Assembly: GCA_024695865.1 (NCBI GenBank)
Contig: JAILHI010000003.1
Coordinates: 1-32,146, forward strand
Direction of reading: 5' to 3'
DNA from: Candidatus Gastranaerophilales bacterium
Lineage (GTDB): Bacteria; Cyanobacteriota; Vampirovibrionia; Gastranaerophilales; Gastranaerophilaceae
DNA length: 32,146 nucleotides
Below the pieces are notes generated by a model that did no database searches, was not told where the DNA came from, and saw nothing but the letters and a program-made list of their open reading frames with translations. The position numbers were made by a program, and so were the translations under genes. Position 1 is the first letter of the stretch; every line of letters starts with the position of its first letter. Positions 8,682 through 15,905 of this stretch are shown here, one piece after another.

Positions 8682-8708
8682 TAAAGAAAATCATTTTTGT
8701 GCCGATAT
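8682..8708 (+). promoter_or_regulatory. sigma-28/sigma-D (FliA-type) promoter of second CHAP gene
   Basis: -35 TAAA (8682-8685), 15-nt spacer (8686-8700), -10 GCCGATAT (8701-8708), identical in boxes and spacing to the promoter at 6641. The spacers differ (AAAAAAATTTTAG-like versus AAAATCATTTTTGT-like), so the boxes are conserved beyond the general background. Predicted start of transcription is near 8716; the AAAGG ribosome binding site is at 8728-8732. Confidence 0.85.
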
Positions 8709-8741
8709 AACATGTGAATGTAAGTGTAAAGGACAAAAAAA

Positions 8742-10574
8742 ATGAATTTCAGCAATTACTTAAAGGCAATTTCATTAAACGGATTAAAGGGAAACAGCGC
8801 TTTTGGTGCTTTAACATCAAAAACTGACAGCGGCAAAACAAATGATTTATCCCTTTTCTCATCAGCAAGTCTTGACCAAATCAAGAATTTGGATTTGGCA
8901 AAACTTTTAGAAGGCGCTGATTTGGCTGAAGTTATCGGAGAAAACGGAACAGAAGACGCTGAAGCATTAGCAACAGCAATCAAGTCCTTTATCGACATTG
9001 AAGACATTCAAAAATTGGCAGATGCTGACGGAAATGAAGAAATATCAGAAGAAGAAGTTATGAATCTTCTTCAGTCAATCATGGGCAAAGACGGAAATGC
9101 AGAAGATTTTTCAATAGAAGATATTGATAAAGTTTTAAATGAACTTGGTGTTGATTTAGAAAATATTGCAGATAAAGCTATTGAAGATGCTTTAAAAGAA
9201 ACCGAAGAAGCTAAAGAAAAAGAAAAAGCAGAAGAAGCAAAAGAAGCTCAACAGGCTGCACCCGCAAGTAATGCAGGCGGGGCAAGCGGCGCAGGAGCAG
9301 GCTCGGGCGCAGGCGGAACAGGCGGAGTCGGTAACAGCGGAAATGCAGGTAAAACAAACAAAACAGAAACTGAAGCCGAAACACCCGAACAAATCAAAGC
9401 AAAAATTGATGAAAAGAACGGTGAAATAAACGATATCGAACAACAGGCCGAAGAAGAAATCAAAGAACAAGAAGAAGCCAAAGAAAAAGCCATGAAACAA
9501 TATGGCGTTTCTGAAAAAGAATATGAAGAATACCAAAAGAAAGAACAGGAACTTGAAAAAAATATTGCCGATGCAGATAAAGAAATCGGCGAACAAGACC
9601 AAAAAATAACAGATTCACAGGCAACAATAGAATCAAACAACAGTTATATATCATCTCTTGATGAGCAAATTTCGGCTAACGAAAACATGAAATCAGGTAT
9701 ATCCTCTGATGATGAAAACGCATCTTCAAGAATTGCCGAAATTGATTCTAAAACTCAGGCTTTGCAAAATGAAAAAGCTCAAAAAGAAGAAGAAAATCAA
9801 AAATTACAAAAGGATATAGAAGAAGCCGAAAGCAAAAAGACCGAATTAGAAGGTAAAAAGGCTGACTACGAAAAACAAAAAGAAGAACTTCTTAATACTA
9901 CCTTAAACACCTCTGAAGGTTTTGCAAAAGGAATACCTTCTTCCGAAGTTGAAAAAATCAAAAACAACATCGCATCATACGATACAAAAATTGCAGACAT
10001 CAGAGCAAAGAAAGACAGCGATGTAGCCGCAGTAAGAGGAGAAATCAAAGACCTTGAAGTTAAACTCAAGAACGCTGAAGAAAAAGAAAAACGTAATGAA
10101 TTTTTAAGAGAAAATTCTGCAAATCAGGGTCAGAGCATCATAGACCTCGCAAATTCTTTCGACGGAAAAACACAATCCGAAATGAGAGAAATTATGCAAG
10201 CAGCAGGTTATCAGTTTGATACTGATGCATGGTGCGCAGACTTTGTAAGCTTTATTGCAGGTCAGACAATAGGAGAAGAAAACCTTCCTGACTGGTATAA
10301 AAACTGCAACAGAGCATATTGCCCCGATATTCAAAACAACGCAAAACAAAACGGAGCTTTCGTAAGTACCTCCGAAGCACAACCGGGTGATGCAATCCTG
10401 TTCGACTGGGATAACGACGGTGAGGCTGACCACATAGGATATGTAGTTTCAGTTAATGCTGACGGAACCGTTAACACGGTTGAAGGCAACACAAGCGGAA
10501 ACAACAGTGGCAGCCAGGTTGCAAACAAACTGAGAAATCCGTCAACCATTCTGGGTTGTGTAAAATTAACTTAA
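8742..10574 (+). CDS. EF-hand / coiled-coil / CHAP-domain cell-wall hydrolase, copy 2
   Basis: A tandem paralogue of the gene at 6699 with exactly the same length, 610 aa. The N-terminus M-N-F-S-N-Y-L and the S-L-F-S-S-A-S-L-D-Q segment are shared. The EF-hand-like loop (94-105, D-x-D-x-N-x-x-I-x-x-x-E) is closer to consensus than in copy 1. An Ala/Gly-rich linker and a coiled coil follow, nearly colinear with copy 1. The CHAP domain has W-C-A-D-F (Cys498), His564 and E-G-N-T, so the catalytic set is intact. It carries an extra D-W-D-N-D-G-E-A-D segment just before the His that might bind calcium. The CHAP domains differ far more between copies than the coils do, suggesting different cleavage specificity on a common scaffold. 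There is no signal peptide. It has its own sigma-28-type promoter and a strong terminator. Confidence 0.85.
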   Translation: MNFSNYLKAISLNGLKGNSAFGALTSKTDSGKTNDLSLFSSASLDQIKNLDLAKLLEGADLAEVIGENGTEDAEALATAIKSFIDIEDIQKLADADGNEEISEEEVMNLLQSIMGKDGNAEDFSIEDIDKVLNELGVDLENIADKAIEDALKETEEAKEKEKAEEAKEAQQAAPASNAGGASGAGAGSGAGGTGGVGNSGNAGKTNKTETEAETPEQIKAKIDEKNGEINDIEQQAEEEIKEQEEAKEKAMKQYGVSEKEYEEYQKKEQELEKNIADADKEIGEQDQKITDSQATIESNNSYISSLDEQISANENMKSGISSDDENASSRIAEIDSKTQALQNEKAQKEEENQKLQKDIEEAESKKTELEGKKADYEKQKEELLNTTLNTSEGFAKGIPSSEVEKIKNNIASYDTKIADIRAKKDSDVAAVRGEIKDLEVKLKNAEEKEKRNEFLRENSANQGQSIIDLANSFDGKTQSEMREIMQAAGYQFDTDAWCADFVSFIAGQTIGEENLPDWYKNCNRAYCPDIQNNAKQNGAFVSTSEAQPGDAILFDWDNDGEADHIGYVVSVNADGTVNTVEGNTSGNNSGSQVANKLRNPSTILGCVKLT

Positions 10575-10576
10575 TT

Positions 10577-10600
10577 AAAAGCCCCAAAAGGGGCTTTTTT
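10577..10600 (+). terminator. rho-independent terminator after CHAP gene 2
   Basis: AAAAGCCCC, a 4-nt AAAA loop, then GGGGCTTTTTT: a compact GC stem with a six-T tail, 2 nt after the stop codon. It insulates the CHAP pair from the radical SAM operon. Confidence 0.93.
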
Positions 10601-10626
10601 AGTTAAATCTTGTAAAAATTTAAAGT

Positions 10627-10688
10627 TATAATATTTATATTCTTGTAAAAAAGATTTTAAGGTATTATTATTAAATAATAGTATTGCC
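10627..10688 (+). promoter_or_regulatory. probable promoter/leader of the radical SAM operon
   Basis: A perfect -10 TATAAT lies at 10627-10632, with only a weak -35 (TTAAAT, 10603-10608, 18-nt spacing). The leader of about 60 nt contains an imperfect AT-rich hairpin (10661-10688, GGTATTATTATT against AATAATAGTATTGCC). The GAGG ribosome binding site follows directly before ATG 10701. Confidence 0.4.
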
Positions 10689-10700
10689 TTTGAGGAAATA

Positions 10701-11723
10701 ATGAATTTTGCAAGCATAAAAGCGTTATTCAATAAAAACAAGCAAAAACAAAAATATCTCAGCTGCGAATATATACAACACGGGTTTAATGCAGATTATG
10801 AAGATATTAAAATGTGCTGTATGAATACCCATGAGGGCGGCGGACGCCAGATTTTGATACCGAATTATTACGGTGAAAAAATCGATTGGGATAAATTCTT
10901 TGAAGAAAAACGCCAAATGCGTGAACAAAACAAAAAAGGAATTACCCTCGAACGCTGCAAAGGCTGTTTTTTCCTAAAAGAACAGGAATGGGACGATGAA
11001 GATTACATATCCTTTATCGTCTTTAACCACTGGACAAGATGTAACTGTAAATGCAATTACTGTTTTACTTCGGCAAACTTTGAAGAATTTGCCAAAAGAC
11101 CGAATTACAGCCTTTACGAACAAATCAAAGAACTTATAAAAAGAAAACAACTCAGAGCAGGCGGCGAAATAGGCTTCGGCGGCGGCGAACCCGCCATTCT
11201 GGACGAGTTTGAACCTATGGTAAATATGCTTCTCGATGCGGGAATTGATAACATCAGAGTCCACTCATCAGGCATAAAATTTTCGCCCGCAATGGCAAGA
11301 GGTATCGCAGAAGGAAAATTAAACGTTGTCGTTTCCCCCGATGCAGGTACGGCTGAAACTTATCAGAAAATTAAAAATATTAACGCTTTCGACAAGGTCT
11401 GGGAAAACATCAGAAAATACGCTGAAGCACAGACTTTTGACAAGGGTCTTGCAAGAACAAAATACATCATTATCCCCGGGGTTAATGATACTTATGAAGA
11501 ACTCGACAAATGGTTTGAATTAACCGTTAACGCAGGTGTCAGATGGATTGTTCTTGACCTTGAAGGCGGCTGGTATATATGGCATAAAGACAAAGTTCCA
11601 AACCACATATATGAACTTTTGGACTACGGCATAAAAAAATCTCAGGAACTCGGAATGATACGGTGCGAACTTTATGACCGTGCAAACGACATGAATATCC
11701 ATCGGGGAGAATACGGACATTGA
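10701..11723 (+). CDS. radical SAM protein with N-terminal SPASM-like cysteine domain, copy 1
   Basis: This 340-aa protein is the first of three tandem paralogues. The N-terminal part has Cys22, the adjacent pair Cys39-Cys40, a Gly-rich turn, an I-D-W-D-K-F segment and C86-K-G-C89. This is the order and spacing of a SPASM-type auxiliary cluster domain, but it lies before the core rather than after it. The radical SAM motif C114-x3-C118-x2-C121 follows in the context H-W-x-x-C-N-C, with an extra Cys116. G-G-G-E-P (about 160-164) is the S-adenosylmethionine-binding strand. Later conserved blocks are H-S-S-G-I-K and I-I-P-G-V-N-D. Enzymes with such auxiliary clusters usually modify peptides or sugars; the substrate here is unknown. 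The stop overlaps the next start. Confidence 0.85.
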   Translation: MNFASIKALFNKNKQKQKYLSCEYIQHGFNADYEDIKMCCMNTHEGGGRQILIPNYYGEKIDWDKFFEEKRQMREQNKKGITLERCKGCFFLKEQEWDDEDYISFIVFNHWTRCNCKCNYCFTSANFEEFAKRPNYSLYEQIKELIKRKQLRAGGEIGFGGGEPAILDEFEPMVNMLLDAGIDNIRVHSSGIKFSPAMARGIAEGKLNVVVSPDAGTAETYQKIKNINAFDKVWENIRKYAEAQTFDKGLARTKYIIIPGVNDTYEELDKWFELTVNAGVRWIVLDLEGGWYIWHKDKVPNHIYELLDYGIKKSQELGMIRCELYDRANDMNIHRGEYGH

Positions 11724-12703
11724 TTTACAAAAGTTGTACAAAAATTGAAAACGGCATAAATTTTGATATTGACTCCGTAAAAATCTGTTGCCAATACAGT
11801 GCAAAGGGCGGCGGAAATACCATTGTTATCGACAATTATACGGGCGGCCCTATCGATTGGGACAAATTCTTTGCCTTCAAAAAACAAATAAAAGACCTTC
11901 ATAAATCAGGCGAAACCTATCACAAATGCGAGGGCTGCATTTATCTTGAAGAACAGGAATGGGCAGAATCGGACAAATTCAATTTCTTTAATCTTGATTA
12001 CTGGACTTATTGCAACTGTAACTGCATTTACTGCCATACCCACAACAAAAAAGATATTTACAACACTAAAAAGAACTATGATTTTCTGCCCATATTGAAA
12101 GACATGGTGGCAAAAGACCTGCTTATGAGGGGCGGAGATGTAAGTTTCGGCGGCGGAGAAGTCTGCCTCTTGAAAGAATTTGAAGAATGTCTGCAAATCT
12201 TTCTTGATTACGACTATTTCGTCAGAATACATACGGGCTGCATAGAATATTCAAAAGTTATTGAAGCAGGTCTGAAAAATAATCAGGTTGATTTAATCGT
12301 TTCCGTCGATTCTGGAACGGAAGAAATGCACGCAAGAATAAAAGAAGTTAAAACCTACGACAGAGTATGGGCAAACTTGACAGAATACGCAAAAATTCAG
12401 CAAAACAGAGAACTTGTAAAAGCAAAATACATAGTTATTCCCGGGGTAAACGACACTCATGATGAAATTCTTGCATGGCTTGATAAATGCGTTGAATGCG
12501 GCATAGGATATGTTCTTCAGGAAATTGAATCTCAATGGTTCTATTCAAGACGTGAACACATTCCCCAATATATATACGATTTATTCGATTTCACTCTCCA
12601 AGCAGCCGTCGAAAGAGGATTAAGATACGGCGAATACGAAAGAGCCGCACACATGCTGGCAGAACGACGTGAAAAAGAGGAAAAAGCCAAAAACAAAAGG
12701 TAA
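11720..12703 (+). CDS. radical SAM protein with N-terminal SPASM-like cysteine domain, copy 2
   Basis: The 327-aa second paralogue probably starts at TTG 11720, overlapping the preceding stop as TTGA, with GGGGAG about 10 nt upstream. The frame up to the first conserved Cys leaves no better start. Cysteines are Cys6, Cys23-Cys24 and C70-E-G-C73, then the core motif C98-N-C-N-C102-I-Y-C105 after Y-W-T-Y. The S-adenosylmethionine strand is G-G-G-E-V, lacking the usual Pro, and H-T-G-C-I-E replaces the H-S-S-G-I-K of copy 1. Differences concentrate around the predicted active site while the cysteine framework is fixed, so the three copies probably act on different substrates or positions. The C-terminus is a Lys/Glu-rich tail. 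Confidence 0.84.
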   Translation: MIYKSCTKIENGINFDIDSVKICCQYSAKGGGNTIVIDNYTGGPIDWDKFFAFKKQIKDLHKSGETYHKCEGCIYLEEQEWAESDKFNFFNLDYWTYCNCNCIYCHTHNKKDIYNTKKNYDFLPILKDMVAKDLLMRGGDVSFGGGEVCLLKEFEECLQIFLDYDYFVRIHTGCIEYSKVIEAGLKNNQVDLIVSVDSGTEEMHARIKEVKTYDRVWANLTEYAKIQQNRELVKAKYIVIPGVNDTHDEILAWLDKCVECGIGYVLQEIESQWFYSRREHIPQYIYDLFDFTLQAAVERGLRYGEYERAAHMLAERREKEEKAKNKR

Positions 12704-12708
12704 AAATT

Positions 12709-13767
12709 ATGAAATTCAACAGTTGTAACTGGATAACACACGGCTTAAATTTTGAACGCAGTCATATAGAAATGTGCTGTCTGAGATGTCATATCGGCGG
12801 CGGAAACCTTTTTGTAAAAATGGATTACAAGGGCGAAATTCCCGACTGGAACGAAATTTTTGAACTTAAAAAACCTTATATCGAAGAAAACAAAAGGGGC
12901 GAAATAAACCCCAAATGCGAAGGCTGTTTCAACCTCTGGGATAAAGAATGGTTTGAAGAAAATCACTATTTTAACTATCTGCATTTTAACCACTGGACTC
13001 ACTGTAATTGCAGATGTATCTACTGTTTTACGGATTACGACAAAGAATTTTTCAACACTCAGAGATATTACAACGTTTTGCCCGTCATAAAAGACATGTT
13101 TGCAAAAAAACTGTTCAAACCGGGGGGAGAAATCACCTTTGCGGGCGGAGAACCGACTATCCTCGACGAATTTGAAGATTTACTCGATTTGCTTGTAAAC
13201 AGCGATGTGGTGCAAAAAATCATTATTCACACCTCGGGCATAAAATATTCGGAAGCAATAGCAAGAGGTATCACAAAAGGTATTGTCGATGTCGTTTTAT
13301 CTCTCGATGCGGGAAGCGCCGAAACCTTTAAAAAAATCAAAAACGTAAACGCTTATAACAAAGTTGTGGAAAATACAAAAAAATATGCCGCTGCCGAAGA
13401 CAGAGAAAATATTCCTCTCGTTGCAACAAAATACATCATCATGCCCGAAATCAACGACAATATCGAAGAAGCGGAAAAATGGCTCACGATGACTTATGAA
13501 AGCGGCGTCCGTTCCATAGTATTAGACATTGAACACGAATGGTTCTGTCTGCAAAGAGAAAAGAAAGCCTTCCCGAAGCATGCCCGTGAAGTTTTGTATT
13601 ATATCCATGAACGTGCGGCAGAACTCGGCTTGCAGGTTACATTGTATAATTCGGCAAGATATTTTATAAATAACGAAAAAGATTTTCCGAATTACGACTT
13701 TATACCCTACCACTATGCGTCATTTGGCAAGGTTTTCAATGATGAAACTCAAGCAGCATCTGATTGA
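12709..13767 (+). CDS. radical SAM protein with N-terminal SPASM-like cysteine domain, copy 3
   Basis: The 352-aa third paralogue begins 5 nt after copy 2. The shared plan is Cys6 in C-N-W-I-T-H-G-L-N-F, Cys23-Cys24 (plus Cys27), C70-E-G-C73, then H-W-T-H-C99-N-C-R-C103-I-Y-C106, F-A-G-G-E-P-T and H-T-S-G-I-K. The I-I-P-G-V-N-D block of copies 1 and 2 reads I-I-M-P-E-I-N-D here. The C-terminal extension after the barrel (Y-D-F-I-P-Y-H-Y-A-S-F-G-K-V) is longer than in the others and its coding end is overlapped by the MATE gene. No small precursor-peptide gene is seen beside the trio. Confidence 0.85.
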   Translation: MKFNSCNWITHGLNFERSHIEMCCLRCHIGGGNLFVKMDYKGEIPDWNEIFELKKPYIEENKRGEINPKCEGCFNLWDKEWFEENHYFNYLHFNHWTHCNCRCIYCFTDYDKEFFNTQRYYNVLPVIKDMFAKKLFKPGGEITFAGGEPTILDEFEDLLDLLVNSDVVQKIIIHTSGIKYSEAIARGITKGIVDVVLSLDAGSAETFKKIKNVNAYNKVVENTKKYAAAEDRENIPLVATKYIIMPEINDNIEEAEKWLTMTYESGVRSIVLDIEHEWFCLQREKKAFPKHAREVLYYIHERAAELGLQVTLYNSARYFINNEKDFPNYDFIPYHYASFGKVFNDETQAASD

Positions 13768-15058
13768 TTTGTTCAGAATTTCCGTACCGATGATAATCGG
13801 AAATGTGGGATACGTTTTAATTGGCGTAACAGATGTTTATGTGGCGGCTAAACACAGTGTCAACGCACTTGCCTCTATTGCTATTGCAAATTCTTTTTTG
13901 TTCACGGTTTTGATATTAGGCGTGGGCTTGTTAAACGGTGTATCTATTCTTTTATCCAACAAAAGAGGAGAAAAAGAGCATACAAAAAAATATCTGTTTT
14001 CGAGTATTATTTTTTCACAGATTTTGGCTTTATTGACTTTGCTGGCAATTTTGGCGGTAACCGCCGTCATTCCATACTGCAGTTTCAGCCCCGATATTGT
14101 GGCTGACATTCAGTTGTATATGGTCATTACGGGATTTTCTATCTTCGGACATTTTTTGTATCAGGCGGTCAAAGAGTTTTTACAGGCTCACGAAATTGTT
14201 GTATTTCCGAACGTTATTCTGTTTGCTGCGGTTGTTTTAAACTTAATCTTTAACGCCGTCTTCGTGTTCGGTTTTTGGATAATTCCCGCAATGGGCGTTG
14301 CGGGCCTTGCCGTTGCGACATTAATTGTAAGAACCTTCCTCGGCTTGATAATGCTTTTTTATGTCCGCAAAATACTCGTTAAACAAAGTAAAAACAGAAC
14401 TTACAATTTTGAATATATGAAAAAAGTTTTAAAAATAGGCTTTCCTATCGGTATAGGACTTGTTTTTGAATGTTTGGGCTTTAACATCATAACTGTTGCC
14501 TTGGGCAGAGATTCTTCACTTTTGGCGGCAACTCATAATATTTTGGCAACGATTGTTGAGGCAGCCTTTATGATTCCGCTTGCGGTTTCTTTTGCTATAG
14601 CAATTAAAACGGGTTTTTACAACGGTGCAAAAGACCTTGAAGAAGTCAAAAATTACGGTAAAGCAGGCGTAATTATTTGTACTGCGTTTATGTCGTGCTG
14701 TTCCGTTTTGTTTTTATTAAATCCGAAACTCTGTATAAAATTTTTTACCGACGATATTATGATTACCGAACTTGCACTTCCTATTGTAACTTTATTTGCA
14801 ATCTTTGAGATTGCTGACGGACTGCAAATTTCGCTCGGCGGTATTTTAAAAGGTTTAAAACGCACAAAAGAGGTAACCTTGTGTTCTCTGGGAAGTTACT
14901 GGCTTGTCGGGCTTCCTCTGGGCTTTTTCGCCGCCTATAAAATGGGGTTATCCCTAAAAGGTTTTTGGATAGGTTTAACAGTTGCATTATTTTTGGTTGC
15001 AATTTTGGAATTTATCATAATACAATTATCCTTGAAAAGATTAAAGAAAGAATATTGA
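13739..15058 (+). CDS. MATE-family multidrug/metabolite exporter
   Basis: This is an integral membrane antiporter of about 439 aa with some twelve predicted helices in two related halves, as usual for MATE/DinF proteins. The N-terminal F-R-I-S-V-P-M-I-I-G-N is typical, as is the helix with N-x-x-F-N-A-V-F-V-F-G-F. The start at ATG 13739 (or the adjacent ATG 13742) is preferred over the frame's first ATG at 13715 because AAGG (13729-13732) lies 6 nt upstream. Either way the start is inside the radical SAM gene before it. This overlap ties export to the three radical SAM enzymes. MATE proteins move cationic or amphipathic small molecules using Na+ or H+ gradients; here the cargo could be the radical SAM product (inference). 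Confidence 0.9.
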   Translation: MMKLKQHLIDLFRISVPMIIGNVGYVLIGVTDVYVAAKHSVNALASIAIANSFLFTVLILGVGLLNGVSILLSNKRGEKEHTKKYLFSSIIFSQILALLTLLAILAVTAVIPYCSFSPDIVADIQLYMVITGFSIFGHFLYQAVKEFLQAHEIVVFPNVILFAAVVLNLIFNAVFVFGFWIIPAMGVAGLAVATLIVRTFLGLIMLFYVRKILVKQSKNRTYNFEYMKKVLKIGFPIGIGLVFECLGFNIITVALGRDSSLLAATHNILATIVEAAFMIPLAVSFAIAIKTGFYNGAKDLEEVKNYGKAGVIICTAFMSCCSVLFLLNPKLCIKFFTDDIMITELALPIVTLFAIFEIADGLQISLGGILKGLKRTKEVTLCSLGSYWLVGLPLGFFAAYKMGLSLKGFWIGLTVALFLVAILEFIIIQLSLKRLKKEY

Positions 15059-15059
15059 T

Positions 15060-15905
15060 ATGAAGAAGAAAAAAACAATAACAATCTTGGTTTTAATACT
15101 TTTATTTCTGGTCGGTCTTGGAGTTTTTGCAGCCTATAATAAAAACTCAAAAACAGCGGTTGACAGATACGTCCGAACCATTGACGGAATAAATATAGCC
15201 TTTACGGAATACAAAACAGGACATGACGAAGTGTTAATCATCGCACCCGGGTGGTTTATGTGCAAAAGTTCCTCGCCTTTTGTTGAAATGGCAATAGATT
15301 TTTCAAAAGATTTTGACGTTATTGCTCTTGATTTCAGAGGACACTGCAAGAGTTCGGGAAAGTTTACCTTTACAAGCCGAGAATATAACGATTTAAAGGC
15401 TGTCGTCGATTATGCAAGAAAAAAATACAAAAAAGTTTATGCTGCGGGATTTTCTTTGGGAAGCGCAACTGCAATCATAGAACAGTATAAATACAACAAC
15501 CTCGATAAATTGATTTTGGTTTCACCGCCGAGTGATTTTGACAAAATCGAAAACGCAATATGGAAAAAAGAGGCTTTTATTCCTACCTTTAAAAAGTTTG
15601 AAATAGAAACATGGACGGGCATAATCCCGGGAAAAGTATGGTTAAGCAAAGAAAAGCCGATTGAAATAATTGATAAAATAGCGCCGACACCGCTTTTGAT
15701 GATAGCGGGAACAAAAGACCCCACAATCAAAGTCTGGCACACGGTAAAACTGTTTAATACCGCAAAAGACCCCAAAAAACTAATAATCTACGGCGATTCA
15801 ATTCATGCAGAGGATATTTATTTACAAAACAGACAGCGTTTTATAAAAACCTGTACGGAATGGCTTAAAACAAATGATTATTCCGTCAGCAATCTTGCGG
15901 GATAG
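15060..15905 (+). CDS. alpha/beta hydrolase with N-terminal membrane anchor
   Basis: The 281-aa protein starts 1 nt after the MATE stop. Residues 7-25 form a hydrophobic signal anchor after K-K-K-K, with no clear cleavage site, so the catalytic part is probably outside the membrane. The fold is an alpha/beta hydrolase: oxyanion region A-P-G-W, D-F-R-G-H (91-95), nucleophile elbow G-F-S132-L-G, Asp220 in A-G-T-K-D and His249 in D-S-I-H complete a plausible triad. It could be an esterase, lipase or peptidase acting on a secreted or membrane product; the substrate is not evident. Its 3' end overlaps the convergent SPOR gene by 28 nt, leaving no room for a terminator between them. Confidence 0.85.
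   Translation: MKKKKTITILVLILLFLVGLGVFAAYNKNSKTAVDRYVRTIDGINIAFTEYKTGHDEVLIIAPGWFMCKSSSPFVEMAIDFSKDFDVIALDFRGHCKSSGKFTFTSREYNDLKAVVDYARKKYKKVYAAGFSLGSATAIIEQYKYNNLDKLILVSPPSDFDKIENAIWKKEAFIPTFKKFEIETWTGIIPGKVWLSKEKPIEIIDKIAPTPLLMIAGTKDPTIKVWHTVKLFNTAKDPKKLIIYGDSIHAEDIYLQNRQRFIKTCTEWLKTNDYSVSNLAG

Noticed and set aside
10601..10700. A small precursor-peptide gene before the radical SAM trio
   Set aside because: The gap holds a terminator and promoter only; no short frame with a ribosome binding site was seen.
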